DNA of 45,303 bases, taken from positions 194,301 through 239,603 of the forward strand of contig WELB01000164.1 in the NCBI GenBank assembly GCA_009602725.1, in the 5' to 3' direction. The notes under the pieces are model-generated. The model was given only the letters and a program-made list of their open reading frames with translations. It was not told the origin of the DNA and made no database searches. Source of the stretch: Spirogloea muscicola. Lineage: Eukaryota; Streptophyta; Zygnematophyceae; Spirogloeales; Spirogloeaceae. The translations under genes and the position numbers were made by a program. Of this stretch, positions 32,462 to 42,945 are shown one piece after another (within the stretch, counting starts at the first letter, position 1; each line of letters begins with the position of its first letter).

Positions 32462-35400
32462 ATGCGGCGCCCCTGGTGGCTCCGGAGATCGCAAGCGAGC
32501 TTCGGCGTCTGTCTGCTGCTGCTGGCGGCCGGGGCTGCGACCTCCAGCGCGCAGACTGGTGCGAAACCGCTGCTCTCGCCAGTGTTGCAGCTGCAGTCTA
32601 TGCTGAGGCCGCGTAGACTGCAGCTGTCGGGAGCCACGGTAATGCCGCTTCTGGCGGCACACAGGGCGGGCTGCGACGCACAAATTAGAGAGTCGCCACT
32701 ATGCTTTGGCCTGCTCCTGGCAGAGTATTGGCACAGCCGAGGCTGGGCCAATGTGTTCGGTTTGGCAATTCAATGGCTCATACATCAGATGTCTTACCTG
32801 CTTCTCGCTGATATCGGTGAAGTCGTCTCTCAGATGTCGGAGATCAGCTTGAACCTCCTCAAATTGCATGCTCTTGACATTCAAATAGTGATGCATGGCT
32901 TTTGCTGTGACCTTGCGATGTATGGTAAGCCAGACAATGTGCTCATCAATTGTGGAGGCGCTCCTTTCCAAGACGTGCCTCCATACTCCCGGGCTTGGTT
33001 AGGCGACGACAGCATCTCAGCCACGGACAATCTGACAATAAAAGCTGAAGGGCAACTGAGCACAACATTGCCCATCCTCAATGTCGCTTATGCGGGGGCC
33101 CCACTCTATCAGGATGCCAGATATAGCAGGTTCCCAGCAAGTCTTGCAGTGAGTATCAGGTCCCTGTTGTGCACTGCTTTCCAATTTTAGGACTACTGTT
33201 GCTGATTCAAGCTCCTGATTAGTATCATCATTCAGTACCAGTACTTGGCCTTTGTCTACTTTCACATAGCCATTGTGTCTACTTTCACATAGCCATTGTG
33301 CACATCATATACATCATATACCTTCCTGTATGTGCCTGATCGTCGTGGTGACCATACTTAAACTTTACGGACATGCTTCATAACTGTTAGTTGGCGGCAT
33401 AAAGACGTTCTATCTGTTGCTAGTTCGTAATACTGACATGCTACAGCGTTCGACTGCAGTACACAATCAATGTCAAGAGCAGTGGAGCGCACTTCGTGCG
33501 ATTGCACTTTGCAACATTGGCTCCGGCCCAGTTCCAGCTCAATCTACTGGGTCTGGACCCCATTTTTAACGTGACTGCAAGTGGCGCAGTACAAACAGTG
33601 GTGCTGCTTGCTAACTACAACGTGACGCAAGAAGCTGCAAATCAGGTGCATGATCAGTCGAGCATGGGAGGCTCGTCCATATGAGTCAATTCTTAAGCAC
33701 TCTAAGCCAGAGAAAGGGAGTAGCTGTTGCTGCCTCAAGTGGTGTGTGATATTGTCATAGCTCACTACAGTGCTACCGTTACTGAGGTACAACCTCTAGC
33801 AGCAAGAGCTTCTGTAGTGAACAGACTTATACTTTAAGGTGGAAGTTGGCAGGTCAATGTTGGAGGGCCTTCACCTTCACTGAGCCCTCTTCTCATTATC
33901 TCTTCCTTGCAGTTCCCTGGCAGTGGACTTTACACAGCAGTGGTGGAGGAGTTCCTCATTCCAAAAGTTGATGACCCAGGGCAGCCCTTGATCATCACTT
34001 TCAATCCCTATCCAGACACGTTTGCCATCATCAGTGCCATCGAAGTTGTCTCAGCACAAGATGATCTCTATGATGTGAATCCACGAGCTGTGACTACTTC
34101 AGGTGTCTCAGAAAATCGAACAGATGCGGTCCATGGGAAGGTCAGCTGCAACGGGCACATTAGATGCTACCCTATCACATGGAGATACTTGAAGTTTGCC
34201 TTGCAAGATCTTGCGTATGATTGCCAAGCGGAGTGTGAACTTGTTGGCCATTTGCCTTAGCGACTGGCAGGCATTTTGAGAAGACATCGGCCTTATCAGA
34301 GAAACACTGGTGATGCATTGGTGCACTGACTGTAATATGTTACTGTATATGCAGAATCTTAGGATGGTATATCGCTTCAATTGTGGGGGCCCAATTGTAT
34401 ATGCCTTGACAGATCCGTTCTCCCGGACTTGGCTGGACACTGATGGTAATTATACAATGACCTCTAGCCAGCGTCATCATTTGGATGCGACAAGGCCTGG
34501 AGGAGGTCCACTAGTGAACAACGTCAATGCAACTGCCCTTTACTATATTCCTACGTAAGTCGTCTGGTACAATACATTTGGTATGATGAAAGCCTCACTT
34601 CAAGTTGAGCAATAGTCCAGGCATGCAACATACTGTCAATCTTGCACATTTGCAAGCAAGGCTGGACTGATGTGTCTGACCTGTTTGCATCTGTATGCAG
34701 ACTTGTAACACAAGATACTCGTGAGCTGCGAGTATCGTCAGTGACAAACTTGACTTATGCCTTCCCCGTACAGGCTGGGGGCATGTACATAATCCGACTA
34801 ATTTTTTCTCAGTACGAAGACAATGAGTTCGACCTAAGCATCAATGATGTGGTTGTAGACACCGTAAGCAGGCCTGACTCAATGTCCGTGCATATTATGA
34901 GCTTTCCTCTGTCAGACTCAGTACTTATGGTGATGACATTGTGGCTTAAAGTCTGTTGTTCATGAGAGTGTGATGTGAAGTAGAGGTGATCACGTATATG
35001 GTAGAGACTCTTGCTGAAATGAGCACATTCTGCAAGGAACTATCTTCTGAAGCCTTTGTGCAGCATTGCAGTATGTCTGACGTAGCAATGGGTATGTTTA
35101 TTGTAGGTTACAAATCAGTATGTGTACAAAGTAGATGCAGAACGTCAAATAATCAAAACGCCCATATATGGTGTCCAAGTGAGGGACTTCGTGGTGAGCC
35201 TCTTGCCTGCCCAAGCGACGCTCAACATCAGCCTCATTGTCGGTGCCAAGAGCAAGGTGAGCTGTTTTCAGACCACCTCAACTGCCGACAACTTTTCTAT
35301 CATTCCAGAGGTATGTGATAACAAGGATGATGATCTCTGGAAAATGCACAAGCACTTGTGCCCTTTCTGACAATATACTTACGTGGACCCGCTTACACAT

Positions 35401-38400
35401 ACTCAGGTGATGGATGTGGAAATAGCTGGGTGGAGATTTTTAATATGGGAACAAGAGACCTGAGTGGGATAGACCGTTTTTACCAGAGCCTGGGTAAGTC
35501 TTAACTGCAGAAGCGGCAAGCATTTTGTAAGTTATGTTTCTTTCTAAGCTCATTAGCTTGAGCTTTTTGGAGGTCCATTAGAAGCACAAGCAGCGCTGAC
35601 AAGGTCTGCTTCTGCAGATTCTTCTGCAGATGTAGGATCTGCCTCCTAGGTATCTTGTGGTCTTTTGTTGCTGACAATCGTCTAATGACCTGCTCGTGGG
35701 GCAAAAGCAGGCTCTTCTGTCTCACCACCGTTGTCTCCACCTCCTCCGCATAGTCCTCCCATACAGCCTCCAGGTAAGACTACCTCCCTCTCACTCTTGC
35801 CGCAGACATCCTTGTCTCTTCCCCAGTCATGGAACCTGTATCACCATCTGCAGCCCAGGCACCCTACCGCTTCGTTATTGTTATACTATGGAGCATAAAG
35901 GACTGGTCAGGCAGATGAGTCGTTCACTGCAAGTGGACACACCCTGCTCAACAATCAATCATTCTCGATAATTTCAAACTTTCATTTGAGACAACTTGCC
36001 TGTCACTATTCTGTGACTTAGCAAGACAATGACAGCCTCAGAGTGCATAAAGACAATGAGAGGGCCTAAGATCAAGCCAATTCTTGCAAGTGTTCAAGGG
36101 ACTGTTTGCATACAAGAGTACCACAATGCTTACAGGTTCATTATCTGCTGCATGGCATGACAGGAGCAGCATCTCCAGCAACAAGCCCAGTTGCATCCCC
36201 TGCACAAGTCCCCACTACATCTGGTAATCACAGGATACGGCCCCCTTACATTTTCCCCCCCTTATATTACCTTCTTGTACTCCAGCCATACAACTTGGAG
36301 CCATTACATCATCCTCCATATAAAGTGCTCTGCTGAGGAAGAGCACGTTACAGACTGCAAGTCAATCAAGATGAGTTTGAGGGACGTTCACGTGCAAATG
36401 GAGGCTCTTCTTCTTATCCTGTTTCATTACTGATTGGAAACAGGCAAGAAGAAGAGCAGCTCAAGCATTGCACCAATAGTGGGGGGCGCCGTAGGTGGCA
36501 TTGCTGCCCTCCTCATCCTCGCAAGCATCATATACATTTTCTTGGTGAAGCGGAAAAGAGTTGCCATCAATGGGAACGAGTCTCCAACACCAAGGCCCAA
36601 GCAAGCAGGTGGGATAAGAGGAGGATGCAACAACAATTCCTCCAGGTACATTAGCAGCCTTTGGCACAACTACATAGATTGGCGTAAAAGCTGATCTACT
36701 TGCACTGGTATTTGCTACCTGCAATCAGGTATCTCAAAGAAGGAGCCTTTGGGGAGAAGATTCCGCTTGCAGGAATTGAAGAATGCAACAAACAACTTTG
36801 CTGACAATCTGCTGATTGGAGAAGGAGGTTTTGGCAAGGTTTATAAGGTACTGCAAGGTGGAAAGTCAGTTAGTATAGCAAGCTGGATATACCTAGAGTT
36901 GTGATGTCACAATACAATCATCTTTTTGTGCTGTATCTCGAACAGCATACTTGTGTGACTTTCCCAATCCCCAAGTCCTGTTCCAGAAGCATGACCACAG
37001 ACATATGCTGAGTGCTATGCCGTGGCTGAATGATGTAGGGTGTACTACCTGATGGCCCTGAGGTGGCCATTAAGAGGGGTGTACCAAACTGCGTGCAAGG
37101 TATCAAAGAGTTTGAAACGGAGATCCTTCTGCTCAGCCAGCTCAGGCATAGGCACCTGGTGTCTCTCATTGGCTACTGTGATGAGCGGCAGGAGATGCTC
37201 CTTGTCTACGACTTCATGCCAAATGGCACACTCAGGAGTCACCTTTACGGTGAGCCTTTTTAAATTACACGCTTGCTTAGCATGCTTCAATCTCCTCCAG
37301 CCTTGCACAAAGGGTCTGTGATTCTCAAGAACACATCTGACAATCTTGTAATGGAGCAGGGAAGGAGTTGGACACCACAAAGGTGCTCACTTGGAGGCAG
37401 CGACTAGAGATCTGTGTTGGCGCTTGCAGCGGCCTCAACTATCTACATAACGGGGCTACACACAGTGTCATTCACAGAGATGTCAAGGTAACCTTATCCG
37501 TTGCATCAGCAACTTGCAATTTCCACGTCAAGGGTGCCATTATCAAATACAGTCCCACATTGTCAATCCTGCAGAAGAGGTGTAGTTGCAGCTAATCCAA
37601 GTGTGTAACAATCAACCTTAACTCCACGTCGCCAACCCTGCAAATGAGGTCGAGTCACAGCCAATTTATAGTCAATTCACCAGCAGGTCGTTGAGCTTTC
37701 TGTTAGTCTGTGCACATGCTGGGACTTAGGGTTTTGCTGGACCCTCGTCCATACTGATCACTGGAGAGTTGTTCCTCCACAGAGCACAAACATTCTTCTT
37801 GATGAACACTTTGTGGCCAAAGTCTCAGACTTTGGCCTTTCACGACTAGGCCCTGATCTGGACAAGTCTCATGTAAGAGCCTACATGGTGCTCCTCTTTG
37901 GTGGCATTAATCTATGCAGCAGCATTTGTGCATGGGAAGTCTAGATGAGCAGGTCCTCAGCATGACACATCGCAACGCATCCACTTTCATGAATAACGAC
38001 GTCCTCTAAAATCCACTGCACTGTTACAGGTCAGTACCACTGTGAAGGGTAGCATTGGCTACTTGGACCCAGAGTACTTCCGCAAGTAAGTTGCTGGCTC
38101 ATGCAAATACAATCAACCAAGTCACTCTTGCATATAGCAGTGCTCAATTGTGTGATTGCAGCTTGAAGTAAAGGCCTGACGTGGTCAACTTCTCTGATTT
38201 GCAGGTTGCAGCTCACAACAAAGTCAGATGTCTACAGCTTTGGAGTGGTGCTCCTAGAAGTACTGTGTGGAAGGAGCCCCATAGACTCTGAAATTGCTTC
38301 CGACGAGCTCATACTCGTTGAGTGGGTGAGTAATGTAAAGCTTTCGTACGAGTCGCACGGAAAGCCTTTCTCAGGTGACAGTGACTGTGCTAGCATTGCA

Positions 38401-38933
38401 CAGGAGGACGAACAAGCTCATATGTGTATCTGTCATCTGATGCACAGGCTCTGCACCACTTAGGCGAGGGCACGCTGTACAAAGTAATAGATCCAAATAT
38501 GCAAGGGCAGTATGAGTGGGCGTCTGTGGAAAAGGTGGGAGAATTGGCAGGGAAGTGTGTTCGCCATGACAGCTCCAAACGACCCGCTATGGGCGATGTC
38601 TTGACCACCCTTGAAATTGCGCTCTCGATGCTGCCGGTGAGTCCTTGGACCTACGCTTTCCCTTTTCGCACCCTGCAGATTGTGAATTGCCCTTACTGCG
38701 TTGAATTAGATGCATTTGTTGTGTTCCCCAAGAGTTGACAAGTCTCTTCAATACACAAGTATCCTGGTGGCTGCTTCATGCTTGCGCAGCTCACTGCGGT
38801 GAGTCAGTGCAATTGATATACGATTATAATGTTGTATTGATTTGTGCAGCCTGATGAGAGTGGTGTGTCTGCCTTGGCTCCACCTCCCAGCATCCCAAAT
38901 GTAAACTCCCTTGAAGATAGTGACTCCTGGTAG
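32462..38933 (+). CDS. Malectin-like receptor kinase (CrRLK1L/FERONIA-type)
   Basis: Nineteen exons: 32462-32638, 32930-33148, 33460-33645, 33913-34140, 34355-34554, 34701-34863, 35119-35310, 35407-35493, 35711-35773, 36164-36223, 36444-36608, 36729-36847, 37039-37249, 37360-37487, 37783-37872, 38030-38085, 38205-38325, 38448-38636, 38850-38933, about 912 aa. A signal peptide ([17 protein letters not shown]) precedes two malectin-like domains, opening with [13 protein letters not shown] and [11 protein letters not shown]. Then come a Pro/Ser-rich stalk, the TM helix [16 protein letters not shown], and a kinase with [35 protein letters not shown] and [11 protein letters not shown]. Land-plant members bind RALF peptides and wall pectin and act in growth and fertilisation. 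Exon 35407-35493 is one base short: DVEIAG and [13 protein letters not shown] lie in different frames around the G-run 35428-35430. That is either an assembly error or a recent lesion. Confidence 0.85.
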
Positions 38934-39539
38934 GACACTCAATTAGCCTGCTGAGCCATCTGCCTTCACAGAGGCTCCTCCTACTGGTCAATTGACTGCT
39001 GTAAGTGGAAAGCACCCATTTCATTCATTGTGACCCGTGGAGGCTGCTCAAATGCTTCCAATTCAGAGAAGCGCTTCGCTCCTCTTTGATTGCCAAGAGC
39101 ATGACACTGAGAAACAATTCGTAGTCTTGTTACCAAGTCCTTAAGCTGTGGTCATGAGCAGGTATTGACAATGGGAGGTAAAGTCCCAGTCCGAGGACTC
39201 ATTCCCCCACATGCGAGCAGCTTGCATTCCCATGAGCTGCACTGCCTACATACTTGTGCAATACGGCAAGCCATGTTAGAAGATGATTGACTTGTAATCT
39301 CAGCCAATGCTGGTGACAGTCATTCCTAGCACAGCGCTTCTTGAGCTTGTCTTCCTGCTGTCGCCTTGTTCGGCCCCCCCTTTTCAGAAGATCCGGAGTA
39401 GCAATTCGCCCAGTTAAGATTTCTACCTCTTCGCGATTGCCATGACAGCTGCTGCTCTCAGCGCAACCTCGCACAGCAGGTTTTGCTTTCGGTGGACGTG
39501 GGCCGCCCTTCTCACTGCAGGCAGCGCTTCCTGAGCAGA
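38934..39539. other. Intergenic, no gene recognised
   Basis: Downstream sequence of the malectin receptor kinase. Short frames only; no repeat family of the window is evident before 39540. Confidence 0.45.
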
Positions 39540-39900
39540 GAAAGCGCGGCCAGATTGACTGGTGGCTGTGAGAGGCCAGCCCGAAGGAATGGACAAAGTC
39601 TGAAGGAGCCGGATGGAGCAGAAAGAAGAAAGTGCTCGCCCATTGAGAATAGGGGCTGGAACAACCAGCCCGACAAAAAGAATGAACAGAGTACGAGAAG
39701 GGGGCCAGGGGAAGCGCTAAGTAACAGAAACAAAGCAGAAAGCAAGGTACTAAGTGCTAAGACGGCAGCAAGGGGACTCTCAGTAACCTCTAGTCAGTAG
39801 ATGCAAATCAGAAGAGCTAGCAGGCGGATAGACGACGCCCTGAGGGAAGCCGGAGGCCGCAGCCAAAGCGCGGCCTGCGTGCAAGTGAACCGCGAAGGCA
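39540..39900. repeat. Foldback arms and an antisense LINE end
   Basis: Antisense foldback arms lie at 39553-39607 (GGCTGTGAGAGGCCAGCCCG, with a flank matching 7688-7715) and 39650-39672 (GGGCTGG/CCAGCCC hairpin). Minus-strand bases from about 39840 encode VYPPASSSDLHLLTRGY and a stop at about 39784, another LINE family with the shared terminal peptide. Confidence 0.55.
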
Positions 39901-40197
39901 AGGGACCGCTGCAAAGAAATGGCCAAGCGCATCCGGAAGACTTGAGCGAGGGACCCGGCGGCATCGAAGCCAGGCTGCTCGCTCTGCGCTTTCTGAGCGT
40001 TTGCTGGTGCTGGCCAATGCTTTGTCTACATCAAACGAAGCCCCATGCTAAGGTGGCTAAGGTAACAGTGTGACGTTAGTACCCAAAACTACTCACACGA
40101 TCACACAAACCAGCAAGTGAGCTGTACAGCAAGTGGCTGGAACTATTACTGTCACATGTGAACGTCGCTCCCGACAACTGCCCCTAATGTAAAGCAC

Positions 40198-40320
40198 TTA
40201 AGCCGGACCAGCCAAGCCCAACGAGAGAAGCGGACCGATGGGATCATGCTCCGACGCGAGCTGCCTGAATGACGCCCCGACGGGCCGTCTCTAATGGAAA
40301 CCAGTTAAGCCGGACCAGCC
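40198..40320 (+). repeat. 16-bp direct repeat flanking 91 bp upstream of EF-P
   Basis: TTAAGCCGGACCAGCC occurs at 40198-40213 and 40305-40320. The second copy ends at the base before the EF-P start codon. The 91 bases between could be an insertion with target duplication or a duplicated leader element. Confidence 0.7.
40238..40308 (+). promoter_or_regulatory. Two overlapping upstream ORFs before EF-P
   Basis: An 18-codon frame ([18 protein letters not shown]) runs 40238-40294. Its stop overlaps the ATG of a four-codon frame (METS, 40294-40308) in TAATG. Both end before the main ATG at 40321. They matter only if transcription starts upstream of 40238, which the sequence does not settle. Confidence 0.4.
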
Positions 40321-40392
40321 ATGGCGGCGGCGGCGGCGACAGCGGCGGCGGCGGCGGCGGGCTCAGCGCCCGCCGCCGTGTTCCCGGGCGGG

Positions 40393-40428
<36 letters not shown>

Positions 40429-42246
40429 TCAGCGCGGCGCCGCCTCGTCGCTGCCACAGGCATCGTCGCGCTCTCCAGCAACGACATCCGCAACGGCACC
40501 AGCCTGGAGCTCGACGGCGCGCCCTGGAGGGTCCAAGGTACTGCCGCCGCCGCCGTCGCCGCCAGCGCCAGGTCGCGGCGCTGGCTGCGCTGTTGGGCGA
40601 TCCATCTGATCTAACAGCAGCCACGCCACCGACGGCGACGTGGGCTGCGGCGGCCATGCCGTTAGAGATTCAAGGCCGCCAGTGCACTGGTACTGCAAGC
40701 TGGCCAGCAAGCTGCGGCAGGAGCTCGTCGCTTGTAGTCAGCTCAGTGGGTGACGGCTCTCAGTGGCTCAATGGCCATCGTGTGCTGAACGCCATCTTCG
40801 CTTGTCCTGACATTGGTCCCCGCTCAGAGTTCCTGCACGTCAAGCCCGGCAAGGGTGCGGCGTTTGTGCGCACGAAGCTGCGCAACTACGTCACCGGCAA
40901 CACGGTGGAGAGGACCTTCCGGGCGGGAGAGTCGGTGAGAGCTTAACCTCCAACACACCCATTTTCTATAACGTTTTTCAAACATAATCTCAACATATTC
41001 TGAAACCTACTCTCGCTTGCTCTTGATTCTGTCATGGGGTTTATGCAGCTTGTCTAGACACGGTCAAATTTAAACTGCTGATACTGATGAGGCATACCGT
41101 GATCAACTCTGGCTCTTTCTATACCTGTCTTTGATGCACATCTCATCTCATCAGCGCAAGGGCCGAGGCTGTCCACGGCTGCATGGCTCACAAGCTCACA
41201 GCCATCATCATTCTGCTGTGCACTGCATGGGGAGCAGATCGACGAGGCGACCGTGACCAAGGAGGTCATGCAGTACACATATGCTGAGGGCGACCAGTAC
41301 GTGTTCATGGACATGGTGAGGGCTCCAGCTCGGGGTGCTTTGCAGGCCACTGCTCTGCTACTCTGCAAGCAGCTGGATTGGTGGTCACTTTTGCCGCCAG
41401 CAACCAATTATGTTGCAGTCAGAGCTTCCTTCCACCGCTGTCCTCGTGCAGGGGACATACGAGGAGACGCGGCTGACAGCGGGCAACATTGGCGACAAGA
41501 GCAAGTGGCTTATGGAGGGGATGGAATGCAACGTGCTGCAGTGGAATGGCAAGGTGAGAATCCTATGCTGAGGCCTCTGTGGCAAAATGCAGACACTGCT
41601 TTCATTGTTGTAGCAAATCAATATTACTAACCTGTCCTTAAAGAGTAAAGATATATTTGCGCTCCCTCACAATGCGCGTCTGGACTGCCGTGATAAACCT
41701 CTTCTTAATCAGCCTGCTCGCCTTGCGCTCCTCAGAACTCCTCCAAATGCGGCTGATGGGCACTCTCGATCTCGTGGGCAGGTCATTGATGTGGAGCTGC
41801 CCATGAATGTGAAGCTGTCGGTCACCCAGACGGACCCTGGGCTCAAGGGAGACACAGCCAGTGGCGGTATGTGGTGCCCTATATGAACAGCAGTTAAGTC
41901 TGCCAGAGTTTAGGTATCAAAGGTCTGCACTTCAGGGCTTCTGGGGAGGAAAGGTCAGGTGTCATCTGATTAATGGTGAAATTCTTTAGTAACTTTTTCT
42001 CAACAGGTTCACATTTTGATTGTCTCTTCAAGCATCAGTAAGTTGCCCAGCCACAGAGCTTGAGGCTGACTGTGAGCCAAGTGGGTCTGAAGGAATGACA
42101 AGTCTTGCAAGCCATGCTTCATGTCAGGTGGCACGAAGCCCGCAACGCTGGAGACGGGAGCCACAATCATGGTGCCGTTGTTCATCAACCAGGGCGACAC
42201 CGTCATCATCGACACGCGCGCTGGCTCGTACATGAGCAGAGGTTAA
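40321..42246 (+). CDS. efp: Translation elongation factor P, probably plastid-targeted
   Basis: Six exons in phase: 40321-40537, 40828-40934, 41238-41315, 41452-41553, 41782-41866, 42128-42246, giving 235 aa. The first 50 residues are Ala-rich with RRR and no acidic residues, which suits a chloroplast transit peptide. The mature part starts near [19 protein letters not shown]. The EF-P loop [17 protein letters not shown] places Lys81 at the position modified in bacterial EF-P. It continues with [69 protein letters not shown] and [19 protein letters not shown] relieves ribosome stalling at polyproline. The length fits bacterial-type EF-P (about 185-190 aa) plus a leader. One extra Gly at the last junction (SGGGTKPAT) hints that the donor may differ slightly. 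Kozak-like start. Confidence 0.9.
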
Positions 42247-42945
42247 GCGGGGTTTAGCACATTAATCGGCGCCAGCTGCGTGAGGATGGCGTGCCCAAGC
42301 CAGAAGGAGGCTCTCATGTGCACCACTCCTCTTCTGGCTATCGCCGCCACCACCGAGGCCCCCCCCCCTCCCCTCCCCCCCATTATCCTAGTCAACTCAA
42401 AAGGGCTGTAACCAAGTCTCTTTCATTGTGACTGCCCCCATTGTGCTGAAGGATGCATGACGTTTTTGATCGTTAAGATTGAGCAGCAGCATTGAAGCCC
42501 ATGTACTCGTTCCTTCATTCTCACCACTAAGGAACACACTGCCACCAGTTTTCCTGCATTATCCTGTGCTTGTCACTGCCCAAGTTTGTAAATGAGACGC
42601 TCACGCACACTGCTGCTGTAGCATGCCTTTGTGCTGCATGAGCCGAGTGTCCTTGAGCATGCTGATGATGGAGAGGATGGAGGTGTTGGTTGTGCTCATA
42701 GTTTAAATCCTGCAGACAAGTAGGCCATGGAGCAGCACTTGCCAGTGGCATGTACTACGCTGGTTTCGAAGTATTCACTCATCGTAACCTGGTTGAAGGA
42801 GTGGCCCAAGCAGGCAAGAGCAGACCAAAATGAGCTTTGCAAGTAGCTTAAGGTCATAACAGTATGTTATTTAAGGATCAGGGCCTTCATCTGATATTTG
42901 AGTAGCTTGAGACACATTTTAAGCTTCAGTCTCAAAGGTTTAAGG
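42247..42945. other. Convergent intergenic region, no gene recognised
   Basis: It lies between the stops of EF-P (+) and the STK16-like kinase (-). A C-rich run lies at 42360-42380. Nothing else is recognised. Confidence 0.5.

Noticed and set aside
35733-35980. Extra stalk exon of the malectin kinase starting [12 protein letters not shown] near 35826
   Set aside because: The acceptor and phase are possible, but no good donor keeps the frame, and the gene reads correctly from 35773 to 36164 without it.
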